From: Emticicia sp. BO119
Lineage (GTDB): Bacteria; Bacteroidota; Bacteroidia; Cytophagales; Spirosomataceae
Direction of reading: 5' to 3'
Assembly (NCBI RefSeq): GCF_013912375.1
Contig: NZ_JACETV010000001.1
Coordinates: forward strand, 930,001 to 994,000
DNA: 64,000 nt
Below are positions 1-9,240 of the stretch, in pieces. Made by a program: the position numbers and the translations under genes. The notes beneath the pieces were generated by a model that saw only the letters and a program-made list of their open reading frames with translations, searched no databases and was not told the DNA's origin. Position 1 is the stretch's first letter; each line of letters opens with the position of its first letter.

Positions 1-558
1 GGCCATGTAATTGTATTAAATACCTCGGCGGCCACCATTGAAAAATTCTTCCGTTTGTTAGGAGCAGCAAAAGATTTTGAGTATCAATCAATAGTGTTCA
101 TAGTAGACGATAAGGAGGCTATTGAAGAGCAGATTAAGAGCTATTACAGAGTAGTAAAAGCAGCCGGTGGCGTGGTATTTAACCATGAAAACAAAATTCT
201 GATGATGCACCGTCTTGGCAAATGGGATCTGCCTAAAGGTAAACGCGATGACGATGAGAAGTCGAAAGATACAGCGGTAAGAGAGGTAGCCGAAGAATGT
301 AACATTACTGTGGTTTTGGGTGAAAAAATTTGCACTACCTGGCATACTTATGCTATGGGAGGCAGCAGAATACTTAAACGCACCAAATGGTATAGAATGA
401 ATTGCATAGATGACTCTGAAATGAGACCTCAATTAGAAGAAGATATTGAAGAGCTACAATGGATGGATGATAAGCAGATTCAAAAGGCTTTGCTTAATTC
501 TTATAGTTCTATTCGTTTTGTTTTTGATGAGTTGAGGAAACGGGAAAAAGAGCTTTGA
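1..558 (+). CDS. NUDIX hydrolase, 5'-truncated by window edge
   Basis: The frame is open from base 1, so the gene starts upstream; 185 residues are visible. A NUDIX box is present near visible residue 80: G, five residues, E, seven residues, then REVAEE followed by C-N-I. It fits the family pattern except that the usual late glycine is Asn. NUDIX enzymes hydrolyse nucleoside diphosphates linked to another group and use Mg2+ held by the box glutamates. About 60 residues of a non-NUDIX N-terminal part lie before the box, as in the roughly 200-residue Bacteroidetes members. The TTG at 55 would give a shorter protein, but upstream codons look coding, so I do not take it as the start. The substrate cannot be told. 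Confidence 0.85.
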   Translation, partial: GHVIVLNTSAATIEKFFRLLGAAKDFEYQSIVFIVDDKEAIEEQIKSYYRVVKAAGGVVFNHENKILMMHRLGKWDLPKGKRDDDEKSKDTAVREVAEECNITVVLGEKICTTWHTYAMGGSRILKRTKWYRMNCIDDSEMRPQLEEDIEELQWMDDKQIQKALLNSYSSIRFVFDELRKREKEL

Positions 559-678
559 TTTTTTTGCATATATATCAACAGATCAGAGTTGAAGTCGAAT
601 CTATTAAATGAACTATGTTTATTATAAATCTTTTGAATGATAACCCACAACAAAATAATAAAATTGAATATTAATCAA

Positions 679-2271
679 ATGGGCAAGTCTATCCATTTGA
701 TTAATAGTTTATTGTTTTTTGCTATTTTACAAAGCGTCAATGCCCAATCCTGCAATCCCTCTGATTTTCAATTAAGCCCAAGTACACAAAACAAAACCAT
801 AGAATGGCAGAAATTTCCGGAATTTAATCTTCCTTTTCAGGTAATTTATGGAGGGCCAAGATTTAATGATACTCAAAGGCAGCCACTCAAACATGGCTTT
901 AGTCATTTGGCTACTTTTGAAGGCGCCGACGATAATTTGCCTAAGAACCAAAGAGCATTAGTATGGTATGGTGTAGCTTATACAGGTACAAATCAACCTT
1001 GGGAGAGTGTCAGAAGCCCCTGGAATAATAATCTTGAAGGCTATAAGGCCAAATGGCACCATGAACTCGCCACCATGCCAGAGGTTGATTTGTTAGTTCC
1101 TGATATTGAGCGCCAAATCAAATCAAATGATTCTATTCTTGTGCTGAAAAACCATTCGGCTACTCCGTTAGCTTATCAGAATCTGGATAATAACTCTTTT
1201 ATAACTCAGTATAAACAAGATTTGCAAAACCTTTATGCTGAAGCTTTTGGTTTTACAAAGAGTAATAAATCGGCCCGGATAGCTGGGTATTCAGATTCCC
1301 CGATTCTAAATACTTACATTAATATTCCGGGCAATTCCTGGCAAAAATGGATAACTGATCCAAGTTTATTGAATTACCTGTTTTATGATTTTTCAGGCAA
1401 TAAAATAGGGGGGAAGGTTTTTGACCGACAGGATTTTTTCAGCCCATCAGCGTATTATTACTATGATTATCCTAACCCATTAGCGCCTGATTATCTGGCT
1501 TATCTTTTGTTTCAGATTGAAGTAAACAAGGCCTGGGCACCAGATAAATCTATCATTCCTTTTGTATGGTTAAGATATAGTTATGTAACAGATGCGGCCA
1601 GAAAATTCATTAAGCCTTTTATGGCAGAGGCTACTGCGATTTTCCCTTTTTTCTCAGGTGCCAATGGGTTATGGTTATGGGATGACCCGGCTTTGTTTGC
1701 CAATAATGAAAATTTTGCCACTTACGAGTATTTTATTAATGGACTCTATCGTCTGTCAAAATATAAAGATATGTTTGCAGGAGATTATCGACTGGTAATT
1801 CCGCAACCTGCTCACAACTATATTGATAAACGAAAACCTATCTGGAGAGGTATTGCCAAAGGAACAGATTTTTTAGTAGTGGCGCATAATCCATATGCAA
1901 AAGATGAAAATGAAATTGTGATTGTTGAAGCTACTTACAATAACTGGAAAGTAAATATAACTCTTAAAGGGTATGAGGTTTTTCTTTGTAAATTTGATAT
2001 GACCTTACTGGCCAATGAGCCTGAGCAACCACTTTCATTGTTTAATGTATTCCCAAATCCTTCACAAGAAAGTCTTACAATCAAAATCAATAGTTTACTT
2101 TATCAAACCGGAAAACTTGAAATTGTTGATGTAAAAGGTGAAATTTTACATCAGGAAAATATTGATTTACAACCGGGTGAAAATAATAAGACAATTAAAA
2201 TTAGTCATTATCTAAGTGGAACATATTTTGTGAGAGTTTTAGAGTCTACTAAGAAATTTATTAAAGAGTAG
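679..2271 (+). CDS. secreted protein with C-terminal T9SS type A sorting domain
   Basis: About 530 residues. The ATG at 679 places a hydrophobic signal peptide (INSLLFFAILQSVNA, then QSC) at the very N-terminus; an ATG at 637 would add 14 polar residues and is less likely. The last 75 residues carry the type IX secretion pattern: FNVFPNPSQESLTI, a LEIVDVKGE strand, and a final SGTYFVRV segment. The protein should therefore cross the outer membrane by T9SS and be anchored or released. The 400-residue middle is rich in W, Y and D, with acidic strand ends such as VDLLVPDIE, and could be a TIM-barrel glycan-active domain. I do not recognise the family and assign no activity. It stands alone between a NUDIX gene and the SSP411-like gene. 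Confidence 0.75.
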   Translation: MGKSIHLINSLLFFAILQSVNAQSCNPSDFQLSPSTQNKTIEWQKFPEFNLPFQVIYGGPRFNDTQRQPLKHGFSHLATFEGADDNLPKNQRALVWYGVAYTGTNQPWESVRSPWNNNLEGYKAKWHHELATMPEVDLLVPDIERQIKSNDSILVLKNHSATPLAYQNLDNNSFITQYKQDLQNLYAEAFGFTKSNKSARIAGYSDSPILNTYINIPGNSWQKWITDPSLLNYLFYDFSGNKIGGKVFDRQDFFSPSAYYYYDYPNPLAPDYLAYLLFQIEVNKAWAPDKSIIPFVWLRYSYVTDAARKFIKPFMAEATAIFPFFSGANGLWLWDDPALFANNENFATYEYFINGLYRLSKYKDMFAGDYRLVIPQPAHNYIDKRKPIWRGIAKGTDFLVVAHNPYAKDENEIVIVEATYNNWKVNITLKGYEVFLCKFDMTLLANEPEQPLSLFNVFPNPSQESLTIKINSLLYQTGKLEIVDVKGEILHQENIDLQPGENNKTIKISHYLSGTYFVRVLESTKKFIKE

Positions 2272-2433
2272 TTTCTTAATAGAAAATTCCATAACCTATG
2301 TACGAAACCGGGCTGAAATACAAAACTATGCTTTGCGGCAATTGAGTAAATAGAAAAACGAGTTAATTGCTATGGAAAACTGAACAAATCAAATTTTGTG
2401 ATGTTTTAACATCTAAACCATTCCTTTTAAAAT

Positions 2434-4446
2434 ATGCCCAATCAACTCATTCATGAAACAAGTCCGTATCTATTACAACACGCACACAACCCTGTTGACT
2501 GGTATCCATGGGGTGAGGCGGCGTTAACTAAAGCTAAGACTGAAAATAAACCAATATTAGTTAGTATTGGTTATTCGGCTTGCCATTGGTGCCATGTAAT
2601 GGAAAGAGAATCGTTTGAAAATAATCAGATAGCTGCTTTAATGAATGAGCATTTGGTATGTATAAAAGTGGATAGGGAAGAACGCCCTGATGTTGATGCC
2701 ATTTATATGGAATCGCTGCAATCAATGGGAGTAAGAGGAGGATGGCCATTAAATGTATTTCTGATGCCCAATGCACAACCATTTTATGGCGGCACTTACT
2801 TTCCGCCACAAAACTGGGCTAATTTAGTGGTGAGTATTAAACGTGCTTTTGACGAAAACTATGATAAATTGCAGGAGTCAGCTGAGGGCTTTACACAGAA
2901 TATGCTTTTTAAAGAGTCAGAGAAGTATGGATTAAGTGCCGATGAAGAACTGACTTTTACAGAAGAAGAGCTGGTGACGATTTTTAATAGAATCAGAGTA
3001 GATTTTGATTATGAAAAAGGGGGTATGAACCGCGCTCCAAAATTTCCGATGCCAAGTATCTGGAAATTTCTGCTTCGCTATTATGCTGCTACCAGAGATG
3101 AAAGAGCATTACAACATATTTCGTTGACACTTGATAGATTATCATTAGGAGGCATATATGATATTTTAGGCGGTGGCTGGACACGTTACTCGACGGATGA
3201 AGACTGGAAAGTGCCACATTTTGAGAAAATGCTCTATGATAACGGTCAATTAGTTTCTCTTTACTCAGAAGCTTATGCCCTTACAAAAGATCATCTATAT
3301 AAAGATAAAGTTACTCAGACTATTGAATGGATAGAAAGAGAAATGACCAGTGAAGAAAATGGATTTTATTCAGCTTTAGATGCTGATAGCGAAGGAGAAG
3401 AGGGCAAATACTATATCTGGTCAAAAAGGGAAATTGATTATATATTGGCAGAGCAGTCGAAAGAGTTTTGTGAAGTATTTGGCATAACAGAAGGGGGAAA
3501 TTGGGAGCATGGAAACAATATTCTGCATTTGGAAGATCGCCTTTGGGCTGTAGATACTGCTAAATGGAATAAACTATATGCTCAATTATTAAAACAAAGA
3601 AATACAAGAGTACGACCGGGACTGGATGACAAAATACTTTGCTCTTGGAATGGACTGATGATGAAAGGGTTGGTTGATGCTTATCGTTATATTAATAACC
3701 CTGAGTTTTTAAGGCTGGCAATAGCTAATGCTAATTTTTTAAAAGAAAAAATGACTTCAAAGGTTTTAACTGAAGAAGGCAAAGAGGGTAGAGGTTTATG
3801 GCATAATTATAAAAATGGTAAGTCCACACTAATTGCTTATCTGGAAGACTATGCAAGTGTAATAGATGCCTATACGGCACTTTATCAGATAACTTTTGAC
3901 GAACAATGGCTCAGAGAAGCAGAAATGCTTGCTGACTATACCATTGCCAATTTTTATGATGCTGAAGATGAATTTTTCTATTTTACTGATAGCCAAGGTG
4001 AGCAATTGATAGCCCGGAAGAAAGAATTGTTTGATAATGTGATTCCAGCTTCAAATTCAATTATGGCGAGTAATCTTTATAATTTAGGGTTGATTCTTGA
4101 TCGTCAGGATTTTTTAGCAATAAGTAAAAAAATGTTGGGTAAAATGAAGAAACTGGTGCTGACCGAAACCCAATGGCTCACCAATTGGGCAACCTTAGCT
4201 ACCCAACTCGCCAGACCTACAGCCGAAGTAGCGATTGTAGGTAAAGATTTGCAGAATGTAAGAGCAATTTTGGATGAAACTTATGCTCCTAATAAAGTAT
4301 ATGTCGGTGCCGAATATGCATCGGAATTACCATTGCTGCAAAACCGGACTGCTAAAAATGCAGAAACAATGATATATGTCTGCTATGACAAAACCTGCCA
4401 ATTACCGACATCAGACATTGGCCAAGCACTTAAATTGATGAACTGA
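2434..4446 (+). CDS. thioredoxin domain-containing protein, SSP411/YyaL (DUF255) family
   Basis: 670 residues, the usual length for the family. The N-terminal 150 residues form a thioredoxin-like domain with the family signature [20 protein letters not shown] and a C50-H-W-C53 motif. The rest (about 170-650) is an alpha/alpha-barrel region with motifs such as [28 protein letters not shown] and [14 protein letters not shown]. The family is widespread and cytosolic; its physiological role is not settled, and members resemble N-acylglucosamine epimerases in the C-terminal fold. No signal peptide is seen. The stop is 15 bases before the likely start of pxpB, so the two may be co-transcribed. Confidence 0.9.
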   Translation: MPNQLIHETSPYLLQHAHNPVDWYPWGEAALTKAKTENKPILVSIGYSACHWCHVMERESFENNQIAALMNEHLVCIKVDREERPDVDAIYMESLQSMGVRGGWPLNVFLMPNAQPFYGGTYFPPQNWANLVVSIKRAFDENYDKLQESAEGFTQNMLFKESEKYGLSADEELTFTEEELVTIFNRIRVDFDYEKGGMNRAPKFPMPSIWKFLLRYYAATRDERALQHISLTLDRLSLGGIYDILGGGWTRYSTDEDWKVPHFEKMLYDNGQLVSLYSEAYALTKDHLYKDKVTQTIEWIEREMTSEENGFYSALDADSEGEEGKYYIWSKREIDYILAEQSKEFCEVFGITEGGNWEHGNNILHLEDRLWAVDTAKWNKLYAQLLKQRNTRVRPGLDDKILCSWNGLMMKGLVDAYRYINNPEFLRLAIANANFLKEKMTSKVLTEEGKEGRGLWHNYKNGKSTLIAYLEDYASVIDAYTALYQITFDEQWLREAEMLADYTIANFYDAEDEFFYFTDSQGEQLIARKKELFDNVIPASNSIMASNLYNLGLILDRQDFLAISKKMLGKMKKLVLTETQWLTNWATLATQLARPTAEVAIVGKDLQNVRAILDETYAPNKVYVGAEYASELPLLQNRTAKNAETMIYVCYDKTCQLPTSDIGQALKLMN

Positions 4447-4461
4447 TCGACTATTTAAAGA

Positions 4462-5136
4462 CTGATACCACCTTATAAAATATTTCCGTTAAGTGACTCT
4501 TCAATCACTATCGACTTCGGTGCAGTAATTGATGTCGGCATTAATATGCTTGTTTCTAAGCTATTTGATTATTGTAAAAATCGCCCATTTAAGGGTTTTA
4601 TTGAAGCTGTGCCAGCTTATGCTTCTTTGACAATTTTTTATGATGTTATAGAAGTACGAAATGCCTGTATATTTGCTAATACATCGTATGCTATTGTTGA
4701 AAATTATTTGACGATTGCTTTGGATAACTTAAATCTATCGGAAATAAAAGAACCAGAATTAATTGAAATCCCTGTTTTATATGATGGGGAGGATTTGGCT
4801 TTTGTAGCAGAATATAATCAATTAAGTATAAAAGACGTAATACAAATACATGCCCAATCCACTTATCGTGTATATATGATTGGCTTTTTACCCGGTTTTG
4901 CTTATTTAGGTGGTATGGATGAAAGAATTGCTACCCCAAGAAAGTCAAACCCACGCACTAAAGTGCCTGCTGGGAGTGTAGGCATAGCAGGTAAACAAAC
5001 AGGCATTTATCCCCTCGAAAGCCCTGGTGGTTGGCAATTGATTGGTAAAACTTCATTGTCATTATTTGATAGAGAGTCTGCATCACCCTCACTTTTGAAG
5101 GCTGGAGATTTAGTGAGGTTTATAAAAATTGAGTAG
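4462..5136 (+). CDS. pxpB: 5-oxoprolinase subunit PxpB (KipI-like)
   Basis: Subunit of the ATP-dependent bacterial 5-oxoprolinase PxpABC, which opens 5-oxoproline (pyroglutamate) to glutamate. Family motifs are clear: GFLPGFAYLGGMDERIATPR and VPAGSVGIAGKQTGIYP, then SPGGWQLIG. The first in-frame ATG (4546) would give only 196 residues and remove the conserved N-terminal strand. The frame stays open upstream to a TAA at 4456-4458 and encodes YKIFPLSDSSITIDFG, the expected PxpB start region. No ATG, GTG or TTG lies there. CTG 4462 (or ATA 4465) is the only reasonable initiator and gives about 224 residues, normal for the family. pxpC and pxpA lie 4 kb downstream rather than adjacent. Confidence 0.85.
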   Translation: MIPPYKIFPLSDSSITIDFGAVIDVGINMLVSKLFDYCKNRPFKGFIEAVPAYASLTIFYDVIEVRNACIFANTSYAIVENYLTIALDNLNLSEIKEPELIEIPVLYDGEDLAFVAEYNQLSIKDVIQIHAQSTYRVYMIGFLPGFAYLGGMDERIATPRKSNPRTKVPAGSVGIAGKQTGIYPLESPGGWQLIGKTSLSLFDRESASPSLLKAGDLVRFIKIE

Positions 5137-5229
5137 TCATAATGTCTATTGTTAGAAATTAGTTTTATCAAATTATTAATAAAAAATTCAACTATCTTTG
5201 AGCCTATCAACTCTATTTACTAATAACCT

Positions 5230-6336
5230 ATGATACATGCAAAAGCCGCTATTGCAAACGGAGGAGGAGATTTTTCTATTCAAACGATTGAAGTTGATGA
5301 TGTACCGGTATGGGATGAGGTATTAATACAAGTAAAAGCCGCAGGTATATGCCATACCGATTGGGATTCTCAATCATGGGGTAAACCTCTGATTATGGGG
5401 CATGAGGGAGCAGGAATAATTGTAAGAGTAGGCCCGGAAGTGAAAAATCTACAAGTAGGTGATAAAGTGATACTCAATTGGGCGATTCCTTGCTACCAAT
5501 GCTTTCAATGTCAGGAAGGTAATCAGCATATTTGCGAAGTTAATTCACCTGTTACAGCAGGTAATAAAGTTTCAGGTGGGCATGCTCGTTTAGAAGCTTC
5601 AACTTTTAATGCTATTCCAGTCGAGCGTTCTTTTAGCCTTGGAACCATGTCAGAATATACCTTAGTTCGTGAAGCTGCTTGTGTAAAAATAAATGTGGAT
5701 ATACCTTTTGCTTCTGCGGCCATTATTAGTTGTGGAGTTATGACAGGCTATGGGTCAGTGGTGAATGCCGCTAAAGTAAAACCAGGCTCTTCTGTTGTAG
5801 TATTAGGTACAGGCGGAGTGGGGTTAAATGTGATACAGGGTGCAAGAATTGCTGGAGCCGCCAAAATTATAGCTATTGATATTAATCCTTCCCGGCTTGA
5901 AATGGCAGTGGAATATGGAGCCACGCATACAATATTAGCCTCAAAAGATGATATTGGCCTAATAGAGGCAGCAAAAAAAGTAAAAGAACTCACACATCGT
6001 GGAGCAGATTATGCATTTGAGTGTACTGCTATTCCAGCCTTAGGTGCAGCCCCTTTGGCAATGGTACGTAATGCAGGTATGGCAGTTCAGGTTAGTGGTA
6101 TTGAGCAGGAAATTAATATAGATATGAATCTTTTTGAGTGGGATAAGGTATACATTAACCCGCTTTATGGCAAGGCCCGTCCACAAATTGATTTCCCGGT
6201 TTTACAGGAACTTTACAAAAAAGGTGATTTAATTTTGGACAAAATGGTAACACAAACTTATAGCCTTTATGAGCTCAATATTGCTTTTTCCGATATGCAC
6301 CAGGGTTTGAATGCCAAAGGTGTGATTGTATTTTAG
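5230..6336 (+). CDS. zinc-dependent alcohol dehydrogenase (MDR family)
   Basis: 368 residues, medium-chain dehydrogenase/reductase of the class III-like type. Catalytic zinc ligands are C41 (GICHTDW) and H58-E59 (GHEG). The structural zinc site is C88, C91, C94 and C102. The NAD-binding fold has GTGGVGLNVIQG near residue 190, followed by an acidic strand end (AIDIN) that favours NAD over NADP. It oxidises a primary alcohol, or an adduct such as S-hydroxymethyl thiol; the substrate is not determined by sequence. A TATCTTTG at 5193-5200 matches the Bacteroidetes -7 element, but no good TTTG lies at the right distance upstream. The gene sits between pxpB and the rest of the 5-oxoprolinase genes. 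Confidence 0.9.
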   Translation: MIHAKAAIANGGGDFSIQTIEVDDVPVWDEVLIQVKAAGICHTDWDSQSWGKPLIMGHEGAGIIVRVGPEVKNLQVGDKVILNWAIPCYQCFQCQEGNQHICEVNSPVTAGNKVSGGHARLEASTFNAIPVERSFSLGTMSEYTLVREAACVKINVDIPFASAAIISCGVMTGYGSVVNAAKVKPGSSVVVLGTGGVGLNVIQGARIAGAAKIIAIDINPSRLEMAVEYGATHTILASKDDIGLIEAAKKVKELTHRGADYAFECTAIPALGAAPLAMVRNAGMAVQVSGIEQEINIDMNLFEWDKVYINPLYGKARPQIDFPVLQELYKKGDLILDKMVTQTYSLYELNIAFSDMHQGLNAKGVIVF

Positions 6337-6376
6337 CAAAATAAGTAATGCGAAATCCTGAGAAAGAATTGAAACC

Positions 6377-6787
6377 TCAATGAACGGCCATAATTTTTAC
6401 TTTTTTAATGCCTTTCAGATGAACTTCAATATGTCGGTCTTTAGCTTTATTTTCATACTCACTAATCGCTTCGACAATATCATAGTCAATAAAATTACAC
6501 TCACTACCATCAATAGTTAAAACGCTATACTCTTCAATCTGGTCAAGTGATTTTCTTAAATTTACCTTGTTTAAAAAAGTAACATTAGTGTTTAGTTTGA
6601 TGTAATAATGTGATATCCCCTGTTGTATAGATGTCGTAATTTTATATTCAGCCTTGAAATTATTCTGTATAATAAAATAAGCACTTAAAAGAAGCCCGAT
6701 ACCGACACCAATCAAGAGGTCTGTCAAGAGAATAGTTACGATTGTAATGATAAAAGGCAGAAACTGTTTCAAGCCCAGGCTCCACAT
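6377..6787 (-). CDS. SulP anion transporter, C-terminal fragment (last membrane segments plus STAS domain)
   Basis: 136 codons that continue the SulP transporter read in the neighbouring frame. They begin MWSLGLKQFLPFIITIVTIL, which matches the region after transmembrane segment 10-11 of SulP proteins. Then comes another hydrophobic helix and a STAS domain of about 85 residues, with the SVLTIDGSECNFIDYDIVEA strand-helix unit. The preceding codons in this frame, read back into the overlap, give Tyr-Lys-Asp before the Met, so the fragment joins smoothly to the upstream piece after a one-base shift. Translation on its own is unlikely to give a working protein. It is a broken gene, or a sequencing error in an intact one. 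Confidence 0.7.
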   Translation of the reverse strand: MWSLGLKQFLPFIITIVTILLTDLLIGVGIGLLLSAYFIIQNNFKAEYKITTSIQQGISHYYIKLNTNVTFLNKVNLRKSLDQIEEYSVLTIDGSECNFIDYDIVEAISEYENKAKDRHIEVHLKGIKKVKIMAVH

Positions 6788-7887
6788 ATCTTTATAAAGT
6801 TTGACTTTCTCAGATTATATCCGGTTACCAAGAGTATTGAGGCAAGCGAAGCAAATGGTATTATATTTAATAAAAACGGAACAAGGCTTACGGTAAGCAG
6901 TAAAAAAATACTATGAGTTAAAGCCGCAAATCTTGTTTTTGCACCAGCATCAATATTGGCCGCACCTCTAACAACTACTGCAGTAACCGGAATCCCCCCA
7001 AGCAATCCGCATAATATATTCCCGATACCCTGGGCAAATAATTCTCTGTTTACTGGTGTGATCCGGTTGTGTCTATCCAGTTTATCAATGGCTTCAACAC
7101 TTAAGAGTGTTTCTATACTTGCTAAAAGGCCTATGGTTAAACCAAATTGCCATATTTCTGTATGTAAGAATATTTTTGAAAATGCAGGATATTGAATATT
7201 AGTAATGCTGTTTTTGGGAACATTTACAAACTGATGCGGCTTAAGCTGAAAATGAGGGAAGTAAATCTGAAGAAGATTACTAATAATTATACCAACAATG
7301 ACAATTAATAAAGGAAGTGGAATGCTTTTGAGAACTTTGAACTGAAGCTTTTCTAATATCATATAAAGCGTTAGTGAGATGATGGAAATTAGTAGGACAC
7401 CAACATTTGCATTTGAGAAACTATTTAAAAAGAATGTATGCCAGAAATCTGCCTGGTCGAAGCCAAGCATGATAGGTATTTGTTTTGAAATCAGAATTAT
7501 CCCGATTACTGATAACATACCTTTAATAATTGCGGAAGGAAAATAGTTGACAATTATCCCAAGTTTTAATACTGCTAACAATAGCTGAAGGAGACCAGCA
7601 ATAATAACAGTAAGTAAAAACATAGGAAAGTCACCCAACGAGAGTATTGCCTCTGCGACAACCGTACTTAAACCAGCAGCAGGACCGGAAACGCTTAATT
7701 CTGAACCGCTTAATAATGAAATTACAGATCCTCCGATGATTCCCGATATGAGTCCACTGTATAGTGGTGCCCCAGAGGCCAGGGCAATTCCAAGGCATAA
7801 GGGTAGGGCTACTAAAAAAACTGACAGACCAGCCGGGAGGTCATGCCTGATCCAAAGAAACCGATAGTATTTGAGTGTTCGTTTCAT
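6769..7887 (-). CDS. SulP family inorganic anion transporter, N-terminal fragment (frameshifted)
   Basis: 372 codons covering most of the SulP membrane domain (sulfate, bicarbonate or a related anion). The opening LRHDLPAG-like segment (RHDLPAGLSVFLVALPLCLG), the SGPAAGLS motif, and GGIPVTAVVVRGAANIDAGA near residue 300 are typical. The normal protein is about 500 residues. Here the frame ends at KICGAWA soon after LVTGYNLRKSNF, while the missing C-terminus continues in the frame one base back, overlapping by 19 bases. Adding one base in AAAGATATG (near 6788-6796) would restore a single 500-residue protein. No carbonic anhydrase gene adjoins, so the ion is unknown. As written the transporter would be inactive. 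Confidence 0.8.
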   Translation of the reverse strand: MKRTLKYYRFLWIRHDLPAGLSVFLVALPLCLGIALASGAPLYSGLISGIIGGSVISLLSGSELSVSGPAAGLSTVVAEAILSLGDFPMFLLTVIIAGLLQLLLAVLKLGIIVNYFPSAIIKGMLSVIGIILISKQIPIMLGFDQADFWHTFFLNSFSNANVGVLLISIISLTLYMILEKLQFKVLKSIPLPLLIVIVGIIISNLLQIYFPHFQLKPHQFVNVPKNSITNIQYPAFSKIFLHTEIWQFGLTIGLLASIETLLSVEAIDKLDRHNRITPVNRELFAQGIGNILCGLLGGIPVTAVVVRGAANIDAGAKTRFAALTHSIFLLLTVSLVPFLLNIIPFASLASILLVTGYNLRKSNFIKICGAWA

Positions 7888-8343
7888 TAATAAACTGACT
7901 GATAAGATTTTATGTGGAGTGTTTTGTTAAAAGTTTATTCGGGCAGAAATTCCTTCAGCAATTGGTAAGGATAGCCTAAATCTGAAGGAGAGGCAAATTT
8001 TACGTAACCTGATACGGATTGAAATAAACAGAAATTAGACTCATTTCTGGAAAAAATTGAAGTGTAAATATTCAGACAGGCAAAATTTAAATATCAGCCA
8101 GCTCCAATATAGTGGAATGAGTTCCAGCTAATTGTGCTGTGTGATTAAAAATCGGCTAAAAGTAATAAACTAAATAAATCTATTTTATGATTTTTGTCAT
8201 ATATTGAGCAAGAAGACTATTAAGTTGAAAGATAATTCGATTAATTTGGAAATTTGAATTAATTTATTGCTGAATAAGTGGTAGGCTTATTACGATAACT
8301 TATGTAATAATTGAGTATTTTGTCAATTGTTTTAAATTTTACA
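7888..8343. other. intergenic region between divergent SulP and esterase genes
   Basis: About 455 bases, AT-rich and without a convincing reading frame on either strand. It must hold the promoters for the SulP gene (leftward) and the esterase gene (rightward). I see no consensus -33/-7 pair, no strong dyad and no RNA structure. Confidence 0.5.
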
Positions 8344-9150
8344 ATGTCAAACTTCTTCACAATAGAAATATCTGACCCCATTTATGAGTTTGATAATCTC
8401 CGCTGGGTTACTGTCAAGAGCAATGCCCTTAAAAAAAGAGCTGATGTAAGTGTTTTTATTCCGAAAGGAGTAGTACCCCAAGACATTAAAGGAATAGTTA
8501 TTCTATTACATGGTGTTTATGGCTCACATTGGGCTTGGTCTTTGAAAGGGGGCGTGCACAGAATTACACAAAAATTGATTGATGATTTTAAGATACAACC
8601 CATGCTCTTAATTATGCCGTCTGATGGATTATTTGGTGATGGAAGTGGTTACTTATCTCATCATACAGAAAACTATGAACAATGGATTGTGGAGGACCTG
8701 AAAAATCTTATTCATGAAATTCAATCTGATTTAAAGCCTGATTTGCCCTTTTTTATCACAGGGTTGTCGATGGGAGGCTTTGGTGCCATGAGATTAGGTG
8801 CTAAATATCCACAAGTATTCAAGTCCTTTTCAGGTTTATCTTCAATCACAGAGTTTTCGCAGCTCAGACAGTTTTTAGAAAATAATGACGATTCGGTTTT
8901 AAAAGAAAATGTATTGGCCGAAGAAAATACCTTGCAATGGATATTAGCCCATAAAAGCCAGTTGCCTCTTTTTAGATTCGATTGTGGTAAAGATGATTTA
9001 TTAGTTGAGCCTAACAGAAAACTTCATCAGGAATTAGAGTCAAATGGTATCCCTCATATTTATGAAGAGTATGAAGGATCGCATGATTGGCCTTACTGGC
9101 AAGGGCATATAACAGACACTTTATTGTTTTTCAGCAAATTTATTGAGTGA
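8344..9150 (+). CDS. alpha/beta hydrolase, esterase D/tributyrin-esterase type
   Basis: 268 residues from the ATG at 8344; a TTG at 8311 would add 11 hydrophobic residues and is less likely. It has the oxyanion segment VILLHGVYGSHWAW, the nucleophile elbow GLSMGGFG (Ser near 142), an acidic residue in DCGKDDLL and the catalytic His in GSHDWPYW. This is the pattern of esterase D, S-formylglutathione hydrolase and mycolyltransferase-like esterases. No signal peptide is seen, so it is probably cytosolic. It could pair with the alcohol dehydrogenase at 5230 in aldehyde detoxification, but the two are separated by an oppositely oriented gene, so that link is weak. The substrate is unknown. Confidence 0.85.
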   Translation: MSNFFTIEISDPIYEFDNLRWVTVKSNALKKRADVSVFIPKGVVPQDIKGIVILLHGVYGSHWAWSLKGGVHRITQKLIDDFKIQPMLLIMPSDGLFGDGSGYLSHHTENYEQWIVEDLKNLIHEIQSDLKPDLPFFITGLSMGGFGAMRLGAKYPQVFKSFSGLSSITEFSQLRQFLENNDDSVLKENVLAEENTLQWILAHKSQLPLFRFDCGKDDLLVEPNRKLHQELESNGIPHIYEEYEGSHDWPYWQGHITDTLLFFSKFIE

Positions 9151-9240
9151 TTTAGAAATTAAGAGAATAGGCTCACTTTTTGACTTTTCTGATAGGAAGT
9201 TATTTTACGTAATATTAATCGTTCAATCAATTATTTAACT

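Noticed and set aside
6769-6800. Programmed ribosomal frameshift in the SulP gene
   Set aside because: No slippery heptamer or following pseudoknot is evident, and SulP genes are not known to use one. A mutation or read error is simpler.
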